Shown piece by piece: positions 46,225 to 58,519 of a DNA stretch of 64,000 bases. Each line of letters starts with the position of its first letter. The first letter of the stretch is position 1. The stretch spans positions 149,744,861 to 149,808,860 of the forward strand of contig NC_133122.1 in NCBI RefSeq assembly GCF_033568475.1. The letters are read 5' to 3'. A program made the translations under genes and the position numbers. The notes beneath the pieces are model-generated. The model was not told where the DNA came from. It saw only the letters and a program-made list of their open reading frames with translations, and made no database searches. This DNA is from Henckelia pumila (lineage: Eukaryota; Streptophyta; Magnoliopsida; Lamiales; Gesneriaceae).

Positions 46225-46611
46225 GGCACCGTTTGATTTGAGGTATGATATAAGTAATATATAGATAAGTAGTATAATGTAATAAAAATAAATAAGAAAT
46301 GATAGTTAAAATTGTATTGAATTTGATTGATAGATTATGATTTATTTGATTTGATTGAATAAATTTTATATGAAAATGTTAAATGACTATTTTGTCCTTT
46401 TAATAATAAATAAAATAAAAATTATATTATTTATAAATGGTAATATAGTAATTTGAATTCAATGATTTGAATGATGTGAGATAAATAATTAATAATTTGA
46501 TTGATCTAAAATAAATAGTTAATATATAGATAAATAATATGATGAGAAGAACGTGGGATGAGATAAGATGAGTTATACATATATTAGTAATACCGTGAAC
46601 AGAACGGTGTC
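46225..46611. mobile_element. Tourist-like MITE, family 2, copy B (inverted relative to copy A)
   Basis: Ends GGCACCGTTTGATTTGAGG and GAACGGTGTC, flanked by TTT on both sides. The interior is the reverse complement of copy A over its whole length (TGACTATTTTGTCCTTTTAA). Confidence 0.8.
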
Positions 46612-47170
46612 TTTGTATAATTATTTTATTTTATTTAAAAACTCTGGTTAAATGAAGAGAAAATGAAAAAAGTTGATGTACATAATTTACTTTTCCAAAT
46701 ATTTAATAAATGTGTGCGAAAACAAATGTAAACCGAACGAGACAGATAGAGGAGTAATTAATAAGAATAATAGAGAAGAATCCAATGGCGGTGGCAATTC
46801 AATGAGTTTAGGTGACGAATCAATTAAGGAGCAGCAAATGAACAATGGTTTCTTGTTCAGGGCGTTGTAACTCCCAACAATCAAAACTTGTAGTTTTAGT
46901 TGTCCATTTGAGTCTCTTTCTCTATTAAATAAATAAATAGCTTTTTATAAGTTACTATCCCACTCGATTGCTCCGCCAATTTATACATATAAATCTGAAA
47001 AAAAACAATCACCCCTCTAAAGTTATTAATATATTCCTTGTTTCTTGCTTTTTTCTTCATGCAGATTTTCATCTGCAAAATCAGCTTTTCTTGCTTTCTG
47101 CAGCTGTTTCCACATGTAAACTTGGGTTGTTTCGTGAACTTGACTTCCTTTGGGCTAAGCTGACTTAAAA

Positions 47171-50100
47171 ATGCTGCTTTTCTTTATTTCTTGCTTCTCT
47201 TTTCTTCTCCTTTCGAAGATTCACTCGAGAATATGGGCATTTTCCACGTTTTTATGCAGCATTGTTGTGCCATTATTTACCAAAGGAATGTTTTTTACCC
47301 CTTCTTTCAAAATCCCTAAAACGTTTCCTTGCACCCACGAGATTATGAGGCCAAAAATAGAGATTCTTGAAGAGAAAAAAGAGTTCTCTTTACTGGATTT
47401 GCCTGATTTGGCTTTAGACTCCATTCTTGACAAGCTTAATCCTTCTGAACTGTGTAGCATGGCAAGGGTTTGCTGGTTTTTGAGAGAAAAATGTACGAGT
47501 GACCATTTTTGGGAGAAGCATTTTAAGCAGAAATGGGGTGCAGTTTCTGGGGATTCTACCTACGGAGAATGGCAATGCTATGTTGCTTCAAGAAGGGTAC
47601 CAAAATTCTTGAATTCCAGAGTTCAGAAAAGAGGATTTTTGCAGTTCTTTTCCAGCATTTTCTTGAAAAATGTGCAGACGAAAGAAACGGATTGTGTTTC
47701 AAGATGCTTTTTACCAGTAAATTCTGTATTGCCTTTCTATCTTGCTCTTGAATCTGGAAAGTTTTGGTTCCCAGCGCAGGTCTTTAACCGAGAGGTATAT
47801 TTTTTAGTACTCAAATAAGTTTCTTGATACTGCAGAAATCGTTGTTGTGGGAAAATGTTATTGATCTTTTAACTGGTTGGCATTAGAAGCAGTGATTTAG
47901 TGGATGGGTCCGAAGTTATATTTTTTTTAAAAAAAGAAATCGTATTTTATTTTTGATTTCTTGATCTTTTGAAGGTGCAGAATGGGCATATTGGATTTGT
48001 GCTTTCATGCTATGATGCAAAACTAAGCTATGACTCCACAAGCGACAATTTTGTTGCCAGGTATGAATAAACATTGCCCTTCCAAGCAGCGTGACGAAAT
48101 CAATATCGAAATATGATGTTTGGATTATGTTGCTACAATATCTATTTCTGTCACCCCTGCATAAGTTTGGTCGTATGGTCTTTTTAAAGTCAAGCACAGT
48201 TTCAAACGACATTTGTGTTCGAGAGCACTTTGAACTCTTTTTCGATTTGAAGTTGCAATAAATTGATATTGTAGGTATCCATCTCGTGGGAAGAGTATGA
48301 TAGAGGAAGATATAGAGTGGGATAGGATAAGAGCACCAAGTGTTGATACTCCTTCGAATGCTACTCATGTCTCTACATGTTTAGATGAACTTAAACCAGA
48401 TGATCATGTTGAGATTCAGTGGAGAAAAAACAAAGAGTTCCCTTATGGTAATTCTTTTCATTCAAGTTAAATTTCTTTGTTTTTCTGTCCCAAATGATAC
48501 AAATTTAGAAGAGAAGGCAATTGACAAAACATTTAATCAAGTTCATGTTTATTTTATATGCGAAACAGAACATCATTTTCACCTCCAAATCTAGAGGTGT
48601 AAGTTGAATCGAGCCGGCGACTTGAGTTTAGGATTTTGTCCACTCGAGTTCAAGCTCCTGTCTTGTTTATTCTTTAATTTCATAGGTTCCTTTGATTGAA
48701 TTACTGACTTTTCGAATGGATTTAAACAATGGTTCTTTGATTTCATAGGTTCCCTTTTACCGATCGACTTACTACCATCGACCCAAACATGTAGAATCCA
48801 CACTCGACACCATACAATAAAAAACTTTTAAGACAATCTGAGGGGCAATGCACGAGGTAGATTGAACTAAACTCGTAAAATGGTAATATCAGGCGACCTA
48901 TTTAAGAAAGAAGATTCAAAATCCTTGGAGGGCCAAATCTTGTTGTCAACCTTTAATGGAAAAATAATTTCTTTGTAAAAAAAACCTATGGTTAGCAGAA
49001 AACAATAAAGGTGGCCCCCTTACTGATGACCAGTGGAAATTTTAACATGGGATTTTGAAAATTTGACATCCCAACTGTATTCATTAATGGAGCATTTTGT
49101 ATGTATTTTATTTTTTTTGTTAATTTTTTCTGAACATTCACAGGTTGGTGGTATGGGGTGGTTGGCCATATTGAATCCTGCACTGCTTACAATAATGAAT
49201 CTCATTGCCAATGTCACATCAATGGTAATAGCCTCACACTTCTTGCTTGCAACTCATTGATTTATGTCTTCTTTTCATGTGCTCTTTTCTCTTCAAAAAT
49301 GGAAATCATTTATCCTCCAATTTTTCGTAGATAGTAGAAACCTAGGCTCTATAAAAAAAATCGTCGAGATCAAATGGACCGAGTGATGTGCATGCATGAC
49401 TTTAAGATCAATTTTTTTCGGTCCAGTTAGTTAACGATTTTACGGACAATCGATTTGATTTGATTACAAATTTAGACCTTGGAATATAATCATATATAGC
49501 TAAAGCAATGCTATAAGGGGAAAGATTCTGAATTGCTAAAAAAAATTATATAATTTTAAAATTACTTTACGAAAAGCCATACACTATTAAAACAAGCTGG
49601 TGGGGCGCACCAACCCTCAGCCCACCTCAACCCACCATTTGGCAGGCCAAGTCAGCCAACATTTGGGTATGATGGAAAAACCACCTATTTGGCGGGTCGG
49701 ATTCACCCGACGGAAACAAACCATTTTGACAGCTCTATCGTAGGTAGGTCCTCTCATGGCGGTGGCAAAGTGGTCCATTGGTCCACCTTGGAAGTCTCGG
49801 TGCTTTTCAAATCCTCCAGCCATGACTTTGCGTAGCCAATGGTTGGACAAACTTGCATTCAATAATAATGGGTCCAGTGTAATTTTTAGCCACAACATAA
49901 ATATGTTATATCTGCACCAAGAAAAAGTGTATGCATGAACTTTAGGAAAAAGATTCGATGTACATACTAAATAGATTATGAGTTCATTATACACCACATA
50001 AAACATTGAATCTTTCTCCTTGTTTTATACATGACGATCTTGTGTTTACAGATATCGTGGTCTTAGAGTTCAAGCAATATAGTCTTGAATCGCGATGGAG

Positions 50101-50239
50101 GAAGGTGTCGATTTTTAGGAAAGATCATATGGAGACAGGTGATCAGGCGGTCGGGTTCTATGGCGGAATTAGGAAGCTTTGCAAGAAGGAAGAGATTGAA
50201 AAATGGAAACACCTTTGGCCAGATTGCACCTTGGAATAA
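47171..50239 (+). CDS. F-box protein of the At2g26850/At2g32560-like family, 381 aa, five exons
   Basis: Exons 47171-47794, 47981-48060, 48275-48447, 49144-49224 and 50052-50239; GT-AG introns with matching phases (1,146 nt, TAA). The N-terminus [16 protein letters not shown] is hydrophobic, as in this family. The F-box is at about residues 72-115 ([40 protein letters not shown]). The conserved C-terminus includes [36 protein letters not shown] and [21 protein letters not shown]-box proteins bring substrates to SCF ubiquitin ligases by binding SKP1; the substrate here is unknown. Exon 2 has tandem acceptors 6 nt apart (GAAG/GTGCAG); the downstream one matches the family (NRE|NGH). The last intron (827 bp) contains WGCC-rich repeat debris but no stop affects the exons. 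The gene faces the OFUT-like gene tail to tail, 545 bp apart. Confidence 0.92.
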
Positions 50240-50784
50240 TGAGAGTTCTTGTACTAGTTCAAAATGTAAATTTGGCTACTTTAGGAAGGGGCAGGTCAAA
50301 GATTAATCGATTCCGGGGTGATTAAATGAAATTAATCTGAGTTATATTAAATTTCATCTTTTATTTTTGGCTGAAGAGGGGGAGAGTGTGTCATCCTAGT
50401 CTGACGCAATAAATTTTATTGTTGATGTCAGTTCAGTAGCAAAATATTGGATTGGCTCATTGAATTTCTAGTTCAATCTTGAAAATATAAAGTATTATAT
50501 TCATCGAAAATTCATTAGTTGATGGCGCCTCAGAAGCAAAGAATTGGAAAACAAAAATGAAACATGCACATTCTTAGCTGATACAATTCCCTTAAAAGGC
50601 AGCAGCACCCCAAGAAGTACGTCATCTCTGCCTTCCAAGTCGTGATTTACAAAGAACTACCGTATTGTCGTGATTTTTGGATCATTTATAGCAGTAGCAA
50701 TCTCCTTTCAATGCGCCGTGAGATGTCAAAAACCGGCAAAAGCAAACCAATCAGAGAAAATCTGCAATCTGCTAACAAGGAGAA
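50240..50784. terminator. Shared 3' flank of two convergent genes
   Basis: 545 bp between the stop codons of the F-box gene (plus) and the O-fucosyltransferase-like gene (minus). It contains AAATAAA-like and AATAAATTT signals near 50406-50416 that could serve as plus-strand poly-A signals. Exact cleavage sites cannot be read from the sequence. Confidence 0.4.
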
Positions 50785-53700
50785 TCAGCATTCCTCTCCA
50801 TCCTTTGTATAAACAGGAATTTGCCACAACTTTGTGTTCTTTTTCGGATCGTCTGTGAGGCTGAGATCTGAATCATCTTCTTTATATGTTTTAATGTTCA
50901 TTTTAGCTCCCATTAGGACGATCCTTTCCACCATAAACAATTGGTAATTGTTCTCAATCAATGGATCTAACAGGCTGCTATAATTTGATGAATATGCCAA
51001 TTTGTACCTGCAGAGAGACACTGATTTTTATTTTATTTTATTTTTCTAGCAGCTGAGGTTAAAGCTCTAAAACCATACTTTTTGAATTCTGAGTTCACAT
51101 TTTATAGTGCTTATTCAAAATTAAAAATCCAACAACATTATTCTTCTTTTTCCTTGAACAAAAAAACAAACAAACAAAAAGTCGTTCAAGTCACAAACCT
51201 CACAGCCAAAGGAGAAAAGAAGCCCGGAGTCCTTTCATTGGAGGCGATGAAAAGGGTTCGTCCAACAGGAACCCATTTCGCAATTCGACAAAGGATAAAC
51301 TCGGGACGTGTATCTCTGTCGATATGGGGATGTAAGGTCCTCTCAATCCCAAATCTGTCCTTTCTAGTTTTCAATATATCACCTCGGCGAACATGGATAG
51401 CATCGTAGTCTCCAAGAAGGGACTTGATCTGCATGAACATGCATCCCAAAGTTGATAGCATGAAGTATAAAACATCTTAATAGTAAAATCACCTGACAAA
51501 AACGTAAATAAATGTAACATAACGAGCAGAATTGTAACATCCTGATTAGTGACTGACACAAGGCTATATTGACAGCAGAACATAATCTGAATCATGGAGC
51601 AGGTTTTTGAGTATCTAGCTACCAATATTACTTGAGTGGATCTTGATTTATTTTCTTCTCTGGGACAGGCAATTTTCCTCGCAATATCTGGCACATTTTA
51701 TGATGTTTATTCAACATTTTTCCGCTTCCATAGAAAATTAAAGAAATTGGCGTCCACAAAGTCGATAGACAGAAAAATCACTATGGCTTTTAATTACCTT
51801 TTCAGCTGCATCTCGTAGCTTTTTTGCTGCCATTGAAGGAAGAAATGAATATGGCAGCAAAACAGAACTGTGATTAGTCCGATCCTTGCACTCCATGAAC
51901 CTGAATTAGTATCATGATTAATACCTACACGAAAGCTACCAAGATTCAAGAACTGATCCAGGTATGGAAGGAAACATGGGTTGATGCCACACAGTTTTTC
52001 CAGTATGGCTTGAAAATTTGAGTTTTTATAGCTGGATTAAGTACTTGTCAATTTAATCAGCCAAAAGGCCAAACAATAGGCAAAGAAGAATGTAGATAGA
52101 TGAAACTATAAGTAGCATACTTGCCATGACAAAGGATTTGCAGATCGATTTACGAGCAAAAGATTTGAATACAAACTTTTGTCTCTGAGATCAGTCCGGC
52201 TGACTCCTTGTACATGTGCTATCCCTCTGGAACCCAATTTCATGCTCGTTGTAAGAACATGATGCCAAGATTTTGAATTATCCAAAATCACAGGCACTGT
52301 AACGGATATAAGATCCAAATCGTACAAAGAGTCAATAGCACATGTGTTAGCATCCCACCTAGCAAACGAAAACAAATCATGATAAATCATTTAAAACAGC
52401 CAGTGGACACTATAAAACAATGCCAAGTCCTTGTATTTTTTCTATCTCGGCTAACAAATTTAGTCAATTTGTTTTCCTGAATTATTTAAAAGCCCAAACA
52501 AAAATAATTTACTTTCAAATAAAATAACAAGGATCTTGCCTGTGTTCGCTTCAGAGAGTGGAAAATATAAAAATGCATCCAATTAAAGACGTCCTTACCA
52601 GTCCCATAAATGATATCTGAACCAACATTACTCTAAAAAATCAGATCAAAATACTCGACAACAATTTCAACGCACAACCTCCACTTCAGAACTGTGTAAC
52701 TACCCTCGGCACAACATAGTATCTGTAGCAGAATAGGGAAAAAAAAAAACTCACTTGTCCTCTGCAACCATAATTCCGGACTGATGAAGAATCCCTTTCT
52801 TGTTGTGTACTGGATTTATACACATCCTAGAAGGCATTACAAAAGTCCTGCAACCAGGAGCAGAAACGTGCAAAGATAAATAATTCTGCAAAAACATAAA
52901 GCAAGTGCAGAAATTAAAATTGAAATAGGCGAATCAGTTTGCAGTAAGTTGTATAAAATCTAACTGTTACACATGTGACGGCCTAATGTCTGATATATGA
53001 ATCTTAACAAACCATGATCTTAGTCCAACACATTTCATTTCGTCTAAAAAAGAAATGGAGGAGATGAAGCCAAAATCGCGATTTTCTCTTGTTTCCAAAG
53101 CACAAATTAGCAGCCAATTGTGGATAATGGATTGAACTCGAAAATCACAAATACCACGACATTGGAATATAAAATGAATTTCTAACATCCACCCGAATAA
53201 CTATAATTTAATTATATGCTCAGAAAAAAAACAAACTATAATTTAATTACCCTTCAAAGCCTCCTTCCATTCAATCCCCGATCAAAATTCAAATTTCCAT
53301 ACTGCCGGATTTGCAGAAAAAAATGATCGAGTTTCAATGCATTAACAAACAAAACTTCCAAGAATTAGCAAATATCCCAAGTTTCACAGCATACCTACGA
53401 TAAAGTTTCAAGCGCTATGACCAGTTTACTTGTACAAAACAATCAGAAAATTTATAATCAACTGCAGTACCCTCCATTCCAGATTAAAAAATAAATAAAA
53501 TAAAGATTCAATATTGGAGCCACATAACCATAGAAGATTAAAGAAGTGATGGATATTGCATTACATACCTTTTCAGAAACAAGGCTTCTTCAATTGCACA
53601 CCTCAGACTGGATTCCTGATGACCCAAACCCGCACAAGTGTCGCAGTGTTTTCCAGGGCAATCGATTCTGCTTCCCCAGTACAAGTATTTATCGTGCATA

Positions 53701-53891
53701 CTGTGACGATCATTGGGGTTATTTGCAATGTTCTGCGAGGTTCTTGAAGAGGAGAAGGAGAACCCATTAGTGGAGAGTAGAGATGAAGCAAGGTACAACA
53801 ACGCAATGCACGCGATTGAAGCTGTGAATACGAGGATTGGAGATCTGGGCTTTGCTGATTTTGCTTTCTGATGGGTTCTTTGAATCGCCAT
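50785..53891 (-). CDS. O-fucosyltransferase family protein, 401 aa, six exons, one GC-AG intron
   Basis: Minus-strand exons 53891-53569, 52847-52755, 52358-52125, 51900-51798, 51428-51199 and 51007-50785 (1,206 nt, TGA). The N-terminus MAIQRTHQKAKSAKPRSP is basic, followed by one membrane span (about 18-40, ILVFTASIACIALLYLASSL), typical of a type II Golgi enzyme. A Cys-rich region (DCPGKHCDTCAGLGHQESSL) and CINPVHNKK follow. The donor-binding motif AIHVRRGD is at about 261-268, with TLHPHIDRDTRPEF and LFIASNERTPGFF after it and the C-terminal SLTDDPKKNTKLWQIPVYT. Plant proteins of this class are annotated as GDP-fucose O-fucosyltransferase-like; the acceptor is unknown. Intron 3 has donor TG|GCAAGTATG, which restores the conserved SWFMECKD junction; a GT donor four bases downstream would drop these residues or break the frame. 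Confidence 0.9.
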
Positions 53892-54061
53892 TGGAGCAGT
53901 TGGGGTTTTTGAGCATTTTCAATTTCAATTTGTTGGGAAGGATTCTCATGAAAATAGATTTCTTTTGTATTTTTTGTATCAAACCTCTATAAACTATTGA
54001 TTTGAAAAAATAATAATCTGATATAGTTGTATTTCAAATAAGTCATTTCTATGATATGCTC

Positions 54062-54434
54062 AGTTTGGTAGTCTATATTAGCCTATATTAACTCGTCTTA
54101 TCCAATCTCGCATGTTTTCGATATATTATTTATTTATCTGTTAATTATTTATTTTACATCAATCTAATCATTATTTTATCTTATATCAATCAAATCATTT
54201 AATTTAAATTAATATATTACTTCATATAAATAATATTATTCATATTTTAGTTATTGTTAAAAAGACAAAATAATAATTTATCATTTTTATATAAAATAGA
54301 ATCAATCAAATCAAATAAACTATAATATCAATCAAATAAAATAATATATTTACTATCATTATTTATTTATTTTTTATTACATTATATTATTTATCTATGT
54401 ATTATTTATCTCATCATACCTACCAAACGGTACC
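54062..54434. mobile_element. Tourist-like MITE, family 2, copy C (degraded)
   Basis: Shares ATCAATCAAATCA and TTGTTAAAAAGACAAAATAA text and the CCAAACGGTACC end with copies A and B. The left end (CAGTTTGGTAG) is altered. Confidence 0.65.
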
Positions 54435-54575
54435 TAAAAAAGAAACAAACAAACAAATTGACCTGGTCTATTTTCTCGATTTTCCTTGTGAGATAGTTTA
54501 CATCTAACCTTGGTTATCAATTTTTAAATTTGTTTTTATAGTAGAGCATAATTAATAGATTGGTCTATTTCAAGT

Positions 54576-54775
54576 GCAAATTACTCAAAAATCCCCAATA
54601 CAAACATGTTTTGATCTGCATTCCCTAGCCACTTTTTTGTATCACAATTTTTGTTAATTTGTACCACATCTTGTATGGTTTTGCACCACATCTTATATTG
54701 TTTTGTACAACATTTTATGACTAGGGACCCCAAAACAAAACATGTTTGCATTTGGGAATTTTTGAGCAAATTGCC
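54576..54775. mobile_element. ~200-bp MITE with GCAAATTACTCAAAAATCCCC inverted ends
   Basis: Left GCAAATTACTCAAAAATCCC is matched by right GGGAATTTTTGAGCAAATTGC. ACATGTTTTG/CAAAACATGT continues the inverted repeat. The centre has CACCACATCTTGTATGGTTTTG-type direct repeats. Confidence 0.7.
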
Positions 54776-54799
54776 CCTATTCCAACCAAATACATGATG

Positions 54800-55480
54800 G
54801 TTTCGTACAAGAGAGTGATATAAAGTTGCATGTACAAATCTCCCCTCCGCTGGAAGAGGACAACATATGCAAACTAGAGTATTCCTATGTTACGGGAATT
54901 CCAGGAAGCTCGCAGGGCTCTAAACATTATCCATGGCAGCCAACTAAATGTTTCTCAAAACGGATGGAACCTAGCTACTCGATTAATCATCTGAGACTAG
55001 AGGAGGATGCATCATATAACGAAAGCACAAGTAGCTATGTGGTTAGTAGAGTGGTTAGAGGACATGAGGGACAACAGGTGGTTGCTTTTGGCCGGAAAAT
55101 CAATAAGCCACAATCGGTTGTCTATACGGAACTAGCTGCAACTCGTGAAGGATTGCGACTTGCGAGTGGTTCAAGAGCATGGCTTGGAAATCCACGAAAT
55201 TATTATCGATTTTCTTCTGACGGTGCAAGAAATTACTCACCCATTAGAAGATTATAGCTACACCAGAGCTATTGCAACCGAAATTTGGACATCACTTGAA
55301 AGTCGCCAAGCAGCAAAGATAAATCATGTGCGTCATACGGCAAATGCGGTTGCTCACTTCTTGATTTTATCATTATTTCTTCCATGTCTCTTTTGTTTGG
55401 GAGCAGAATTTTCCTTCTTGATTGATAAATTTTGTCATTAATTATTCATATCATTATTAAAAGTTTTACTTTTAAAAAAA
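54800..55480 (+). pseudogene. LINE 3' fragment with RNase H-like domain
   Basis: Frame one reads YNESTSSYVVSRVVRGHEGQ, VVAFGRKINKPQSVVYTELA and ATREGLRLAS; after a frameshift it continues LEIHEIIIDFLLTVQEITHP, ATEIWTSLESRQAAKINHVR and HTANAVAHF. This is the RVT_3-type RNase H found at the end of plant L1 elements. A short A-run ends the similarity near 55473-55480. The 5' part of the element is missing. Confidence 0.75.
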
Positions 55481-55890
55481 AGTTGCATTTTGATTGATAA
55501 ACCGTGTGTTTGAAATGCGAATAACTCACATCCATGATGCCTTTATAAAATAATAATATAAATTTCAATAATGTACTTGTAAATTGTTTTATGAAGAGTG
55601 TTATTCACACTTATTTTTTGTTATATGCATTCCAATTTAACTTTTTGTGATATAAATCTTCAATGATATCTTTTGATGGTTCCTTTTTTGGTAAATTAAT
55701 TAAAATGCTAATCCCTCACCAACTTACGATGTAATTTGCAGTATCCAGAACTATAAACGATGGTAAAATCACAAAAAAATTAAAAATATTATTAATGAAA
55801 TAAATCATAAATTTTATTCCGTTTTATTTACTTTTTACCTCAAGTTTTTTTTTTTTTGAAAAGTACTTTTTACCTCATGTTTTCTAATTA
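55481..55890. other. AT-rich intergenic DNA, nothing recognised
   Basis: No open frame of note or repeat boundary seen. Confidence 0.5.
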
Positions 55891-56427
55891 AGAGGGTGTT
55901 TGGCTAAGCTTATTAAAAAGAACTTATAAGTGTTTGGGTAAACTTATTTTAAACAACTTAAAGATTTTGATATGTTTGGTATTATAAGATCTTTTTATTG
56001 TCAAAATTACCAAAAAAAGTATAATTCTATGAAAATAAAATTTTTAGTTATACACATACGAAAATAGTTTTAGAATAAACATATATTAAAAAATAAAATT
56101 GTTTTAATATTTTACTTTAGAAAAATTTATGTGATTTGTAATTTTTTTAAAAATAATATTTAATATTTAATGAGTGGAGGATATAATGAAGATTTATGAA
56201 AATATTCAAGGATATTTTAGAGAGATATAATATTAAAATAAGATCTTTTTGAAAAAGTACCTCCCTCCTTAATTTTTTAAAAACAGCTAATAAGCTGTCA
56301 AACAGCTTATTTTGACAGCTTATAAGCTGTTTTTAAAAATTTTTGCCGAACAAAATTTGAAAGCTTAAAAGCTTTAAAACAGCTTATAAGCTGTTTGCAA
56401 GAGCTTTTAAGCTCTCCCAAACACCCT
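55891..56427. mobile_element. Tourist/Harbinger-like MITE, family 1, copy 3
   Basis: AGAGGGTGTTTGGCTAAGCTT at left and CTCCCAAACACCCT at right, flanked by TTA (55888-55890 and 56428-56430). Shares AGCTTATTTTGACAGCTTAT and TTATAAGCTGTTT palindromes with copies at 41600 and 42346; best-preserved ends of the three. Confidence 0.8.
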
Positions 56428-56468
56428 TTAAGTAATGTTTCGTTTTTCGTTTATATTTTATATGGGTC

Positions 56469-57601
56469 CAGAGGCGGATCTACATGAGGACACCGAAAAT
56501 TTTAAAAAATAATTATTAGTATATATCAATTTTATTTAATGTGTAAATATATTTTAGTTATCAATCAAATCTAATGTTAAGCATTTAGCCTAGATTGCAT
56601 TGGCTTTTATCCAAAGTTTTGGAGACCACGGTTCGAATCCTGCAAATTTCAAATTTTTTATTTATTTGTTTTGAGCTCAAGGATTTATTTACACATCTTT
56701 AATTTTTTTAATTGGGTCAGTTTTAATGATTAACCAATAATGTCTATTATTAAGCCTTATTTAAATTGAAGTATTTTTTTTCATGTATTGACGTTAGTTC
56801 CTATAAAACTAAAAGTTTACTTTTAATTAAAGTTTTATTTTAACTCACTTTTATAGTATTGAAAAATGTCTAAAAAATTAGTTTAAAAAATATATTTCAC
56901 AACTTTAAATTATATTTTAAAAATAAAATATAAAATGACACAAAAATTAGGATTTTTATTAAGTTCAAATTTGATTTCGCTAATAATTACATATTTGTGT
57001 GGACCTTGAACAAAAATTTCTCAATTATTCTTCTTTATATATATATGTCACACTCAAATATGTCATTATTAGCAAAATCAAATTTGAACTTAATTAAAAT
57101 CATAATTTTTTGGGTCATTTATATTTTATTTTTAAAATATAATTTAAAGTTGTGAAGTATATTTTTTAAACTAATTTTTTAGACCTTTTTCACTACTATA
57201 AAAGTGAGTTAAAATAAAACTTTAATTAAAAGTAAACTTTTAGTTTTATAGGAACTAACGTCAATACATGAAAAAAAATACTTCAATTTAAATAAGGCTT
57301 AATAATAAACATTATTGTTTAATCATTAAAACTGATCTAATTAAAAAAATTAAAGATGTGTAAATAAATCCTTGAGCCCAAAACAAATAAATAAAAAGAC
57401 CTTGAACAAAAATTTCTCAATTATTCTTCTTTATATATATGTCACACTCAAACATAAAATTTTAAGAAAAATAAAGCATATACTACAAGTCAAAAGAGAG
57501 AAAATAATAGTTATCGCTGAAAATTGGTAGCTCCGACACCGCCACACATTGTAGCCACTTAATATACGGCCCCTCAAACCTTATATTCTGAATCCGCCCT
57601 A
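56469..57601. mobile_element. hAT-like non-autonomous element containing a long inverted repeat
   Basis: Ends CAGAGGCGGATCTACA and TCTGAATCCGCCCTA with near-matching 8-bp flanks TATGGGTC (56461-56468) and TGTGGGTC (57602-57609). AGAGGCGGAT ends are common in plant hAT-type MITEs. Most of the interior is an inverted repeat with 344-bp arms. Confidence 0.7.
56654..57397. repeat. Long inverted repeat, ~344-bp arms, 57-bp loop
   Basis: The arm 56654-56997 (from TTTTTATTTATTTGTTTTGA to GCTAATAATTACATATTTG) pairs with 57055-57397 (CAAATATGTCATTATTAGC to CAAAACAAATAAATAAAAA). Arms differ at only a few sites by eye. The loop sequence (GACCTTGAACAAAAATTTCT, CAATTATTCTTCTTTATATA) is repeated directly after the right arm at 57399-57455. 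Confidence 0.9.
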
Positions 57602-58213
57602 TGTGGGTCGGTCTATGCTGGCAGACGGGCACTACCCTGTCTACCAGCATCAACGGACCCAATCACCCGAGCAAATCAAATCAATTGATGTGCAAGAGAT
57701 CGGGTCCATTGGATTCCCATCCGAGCAGTAGCATAGACAAAAACGTAAATTAGAATGACAATTCCACAAAACTCATCTTCATTCAATTTCTGTCTTTCTA
57801 ATAGGAGATTCACTCTCAGTCTCAATTGTTGAAGAATTTCGTAAATTTAGAAAGGATTTAATGATGAACTCCAAGGCACGTTTTAAACGCTATCTTTTAA
57901 GAGATGTTTTTAAGATCTCTCTCAATATACAATGGAGATAATAATCTAATTCAAGACATTTGAATCTGATGATGCACCTCTATTTATAGAGAATGAAAAG
58001 ACGTATCTGAACGAGTGTGACTCTTAGTCAAACAATGTATCCGTTCATGAACCAAAGCATCCACTCGCGAACAGTCGTGATGTTTCCGAAGAGCTTTATT
58101 CGTCATCGGCAACAAAATTTCTGAAAATATTCTGAAAAAATATTCTAACATCAATTTTTTGTTCTATCTAATTGGGAATTTCTCATCTCCAATTCAACTG
58201 AGATTATATACCC
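57602..58213. other. Intergenic DNA, no gene seen
   Basis: Mixed-composition sequence; short open frames are not conserved-looking. Confidence 0.5.
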
Positions 58214-58221
58214 ATCCCCGT

Positions 58222-58513
58222 TAGATGTGTAAATAGGCTAGCGGGACGGACCAATTCAGAATTCGTCGCAATCCATCATTAGACGAGGCGGCCTATCTTT
58301 TAGGCTGATTGGAAAAACACCAACTCAACCCACTTATTTTAGGTGATGAGACGGACCAATCCGGCGGGCTTACATGTAATTTGACTGTATTTGTAGGGCC
58401 GACCCGTAATCCACCATTAGGCGGGCAGGGTTGAAAAATTATCAACCCAACCCACATATTCTGTATGGCAGGACGGGTCAACCCGATGGATCTAGCCTAT
58501 TTTATCACCTCTA
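58222..58513. mobile_element. hAT-like MITE (TAGAGGTGT-type ends)
   Basis: Left TAGATGTGTAAATAGGCTAG and right CTAGCCTATTTTATCACCTCTA are inverted copies. The 8-bp flanks ATCCCCGT and ATCCTCGC match at six positions. The interior repeats GGCGGGC/GCCCG motifs. Confidence 0.68.
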
Positions 58514-58519
58514 ATCCTC

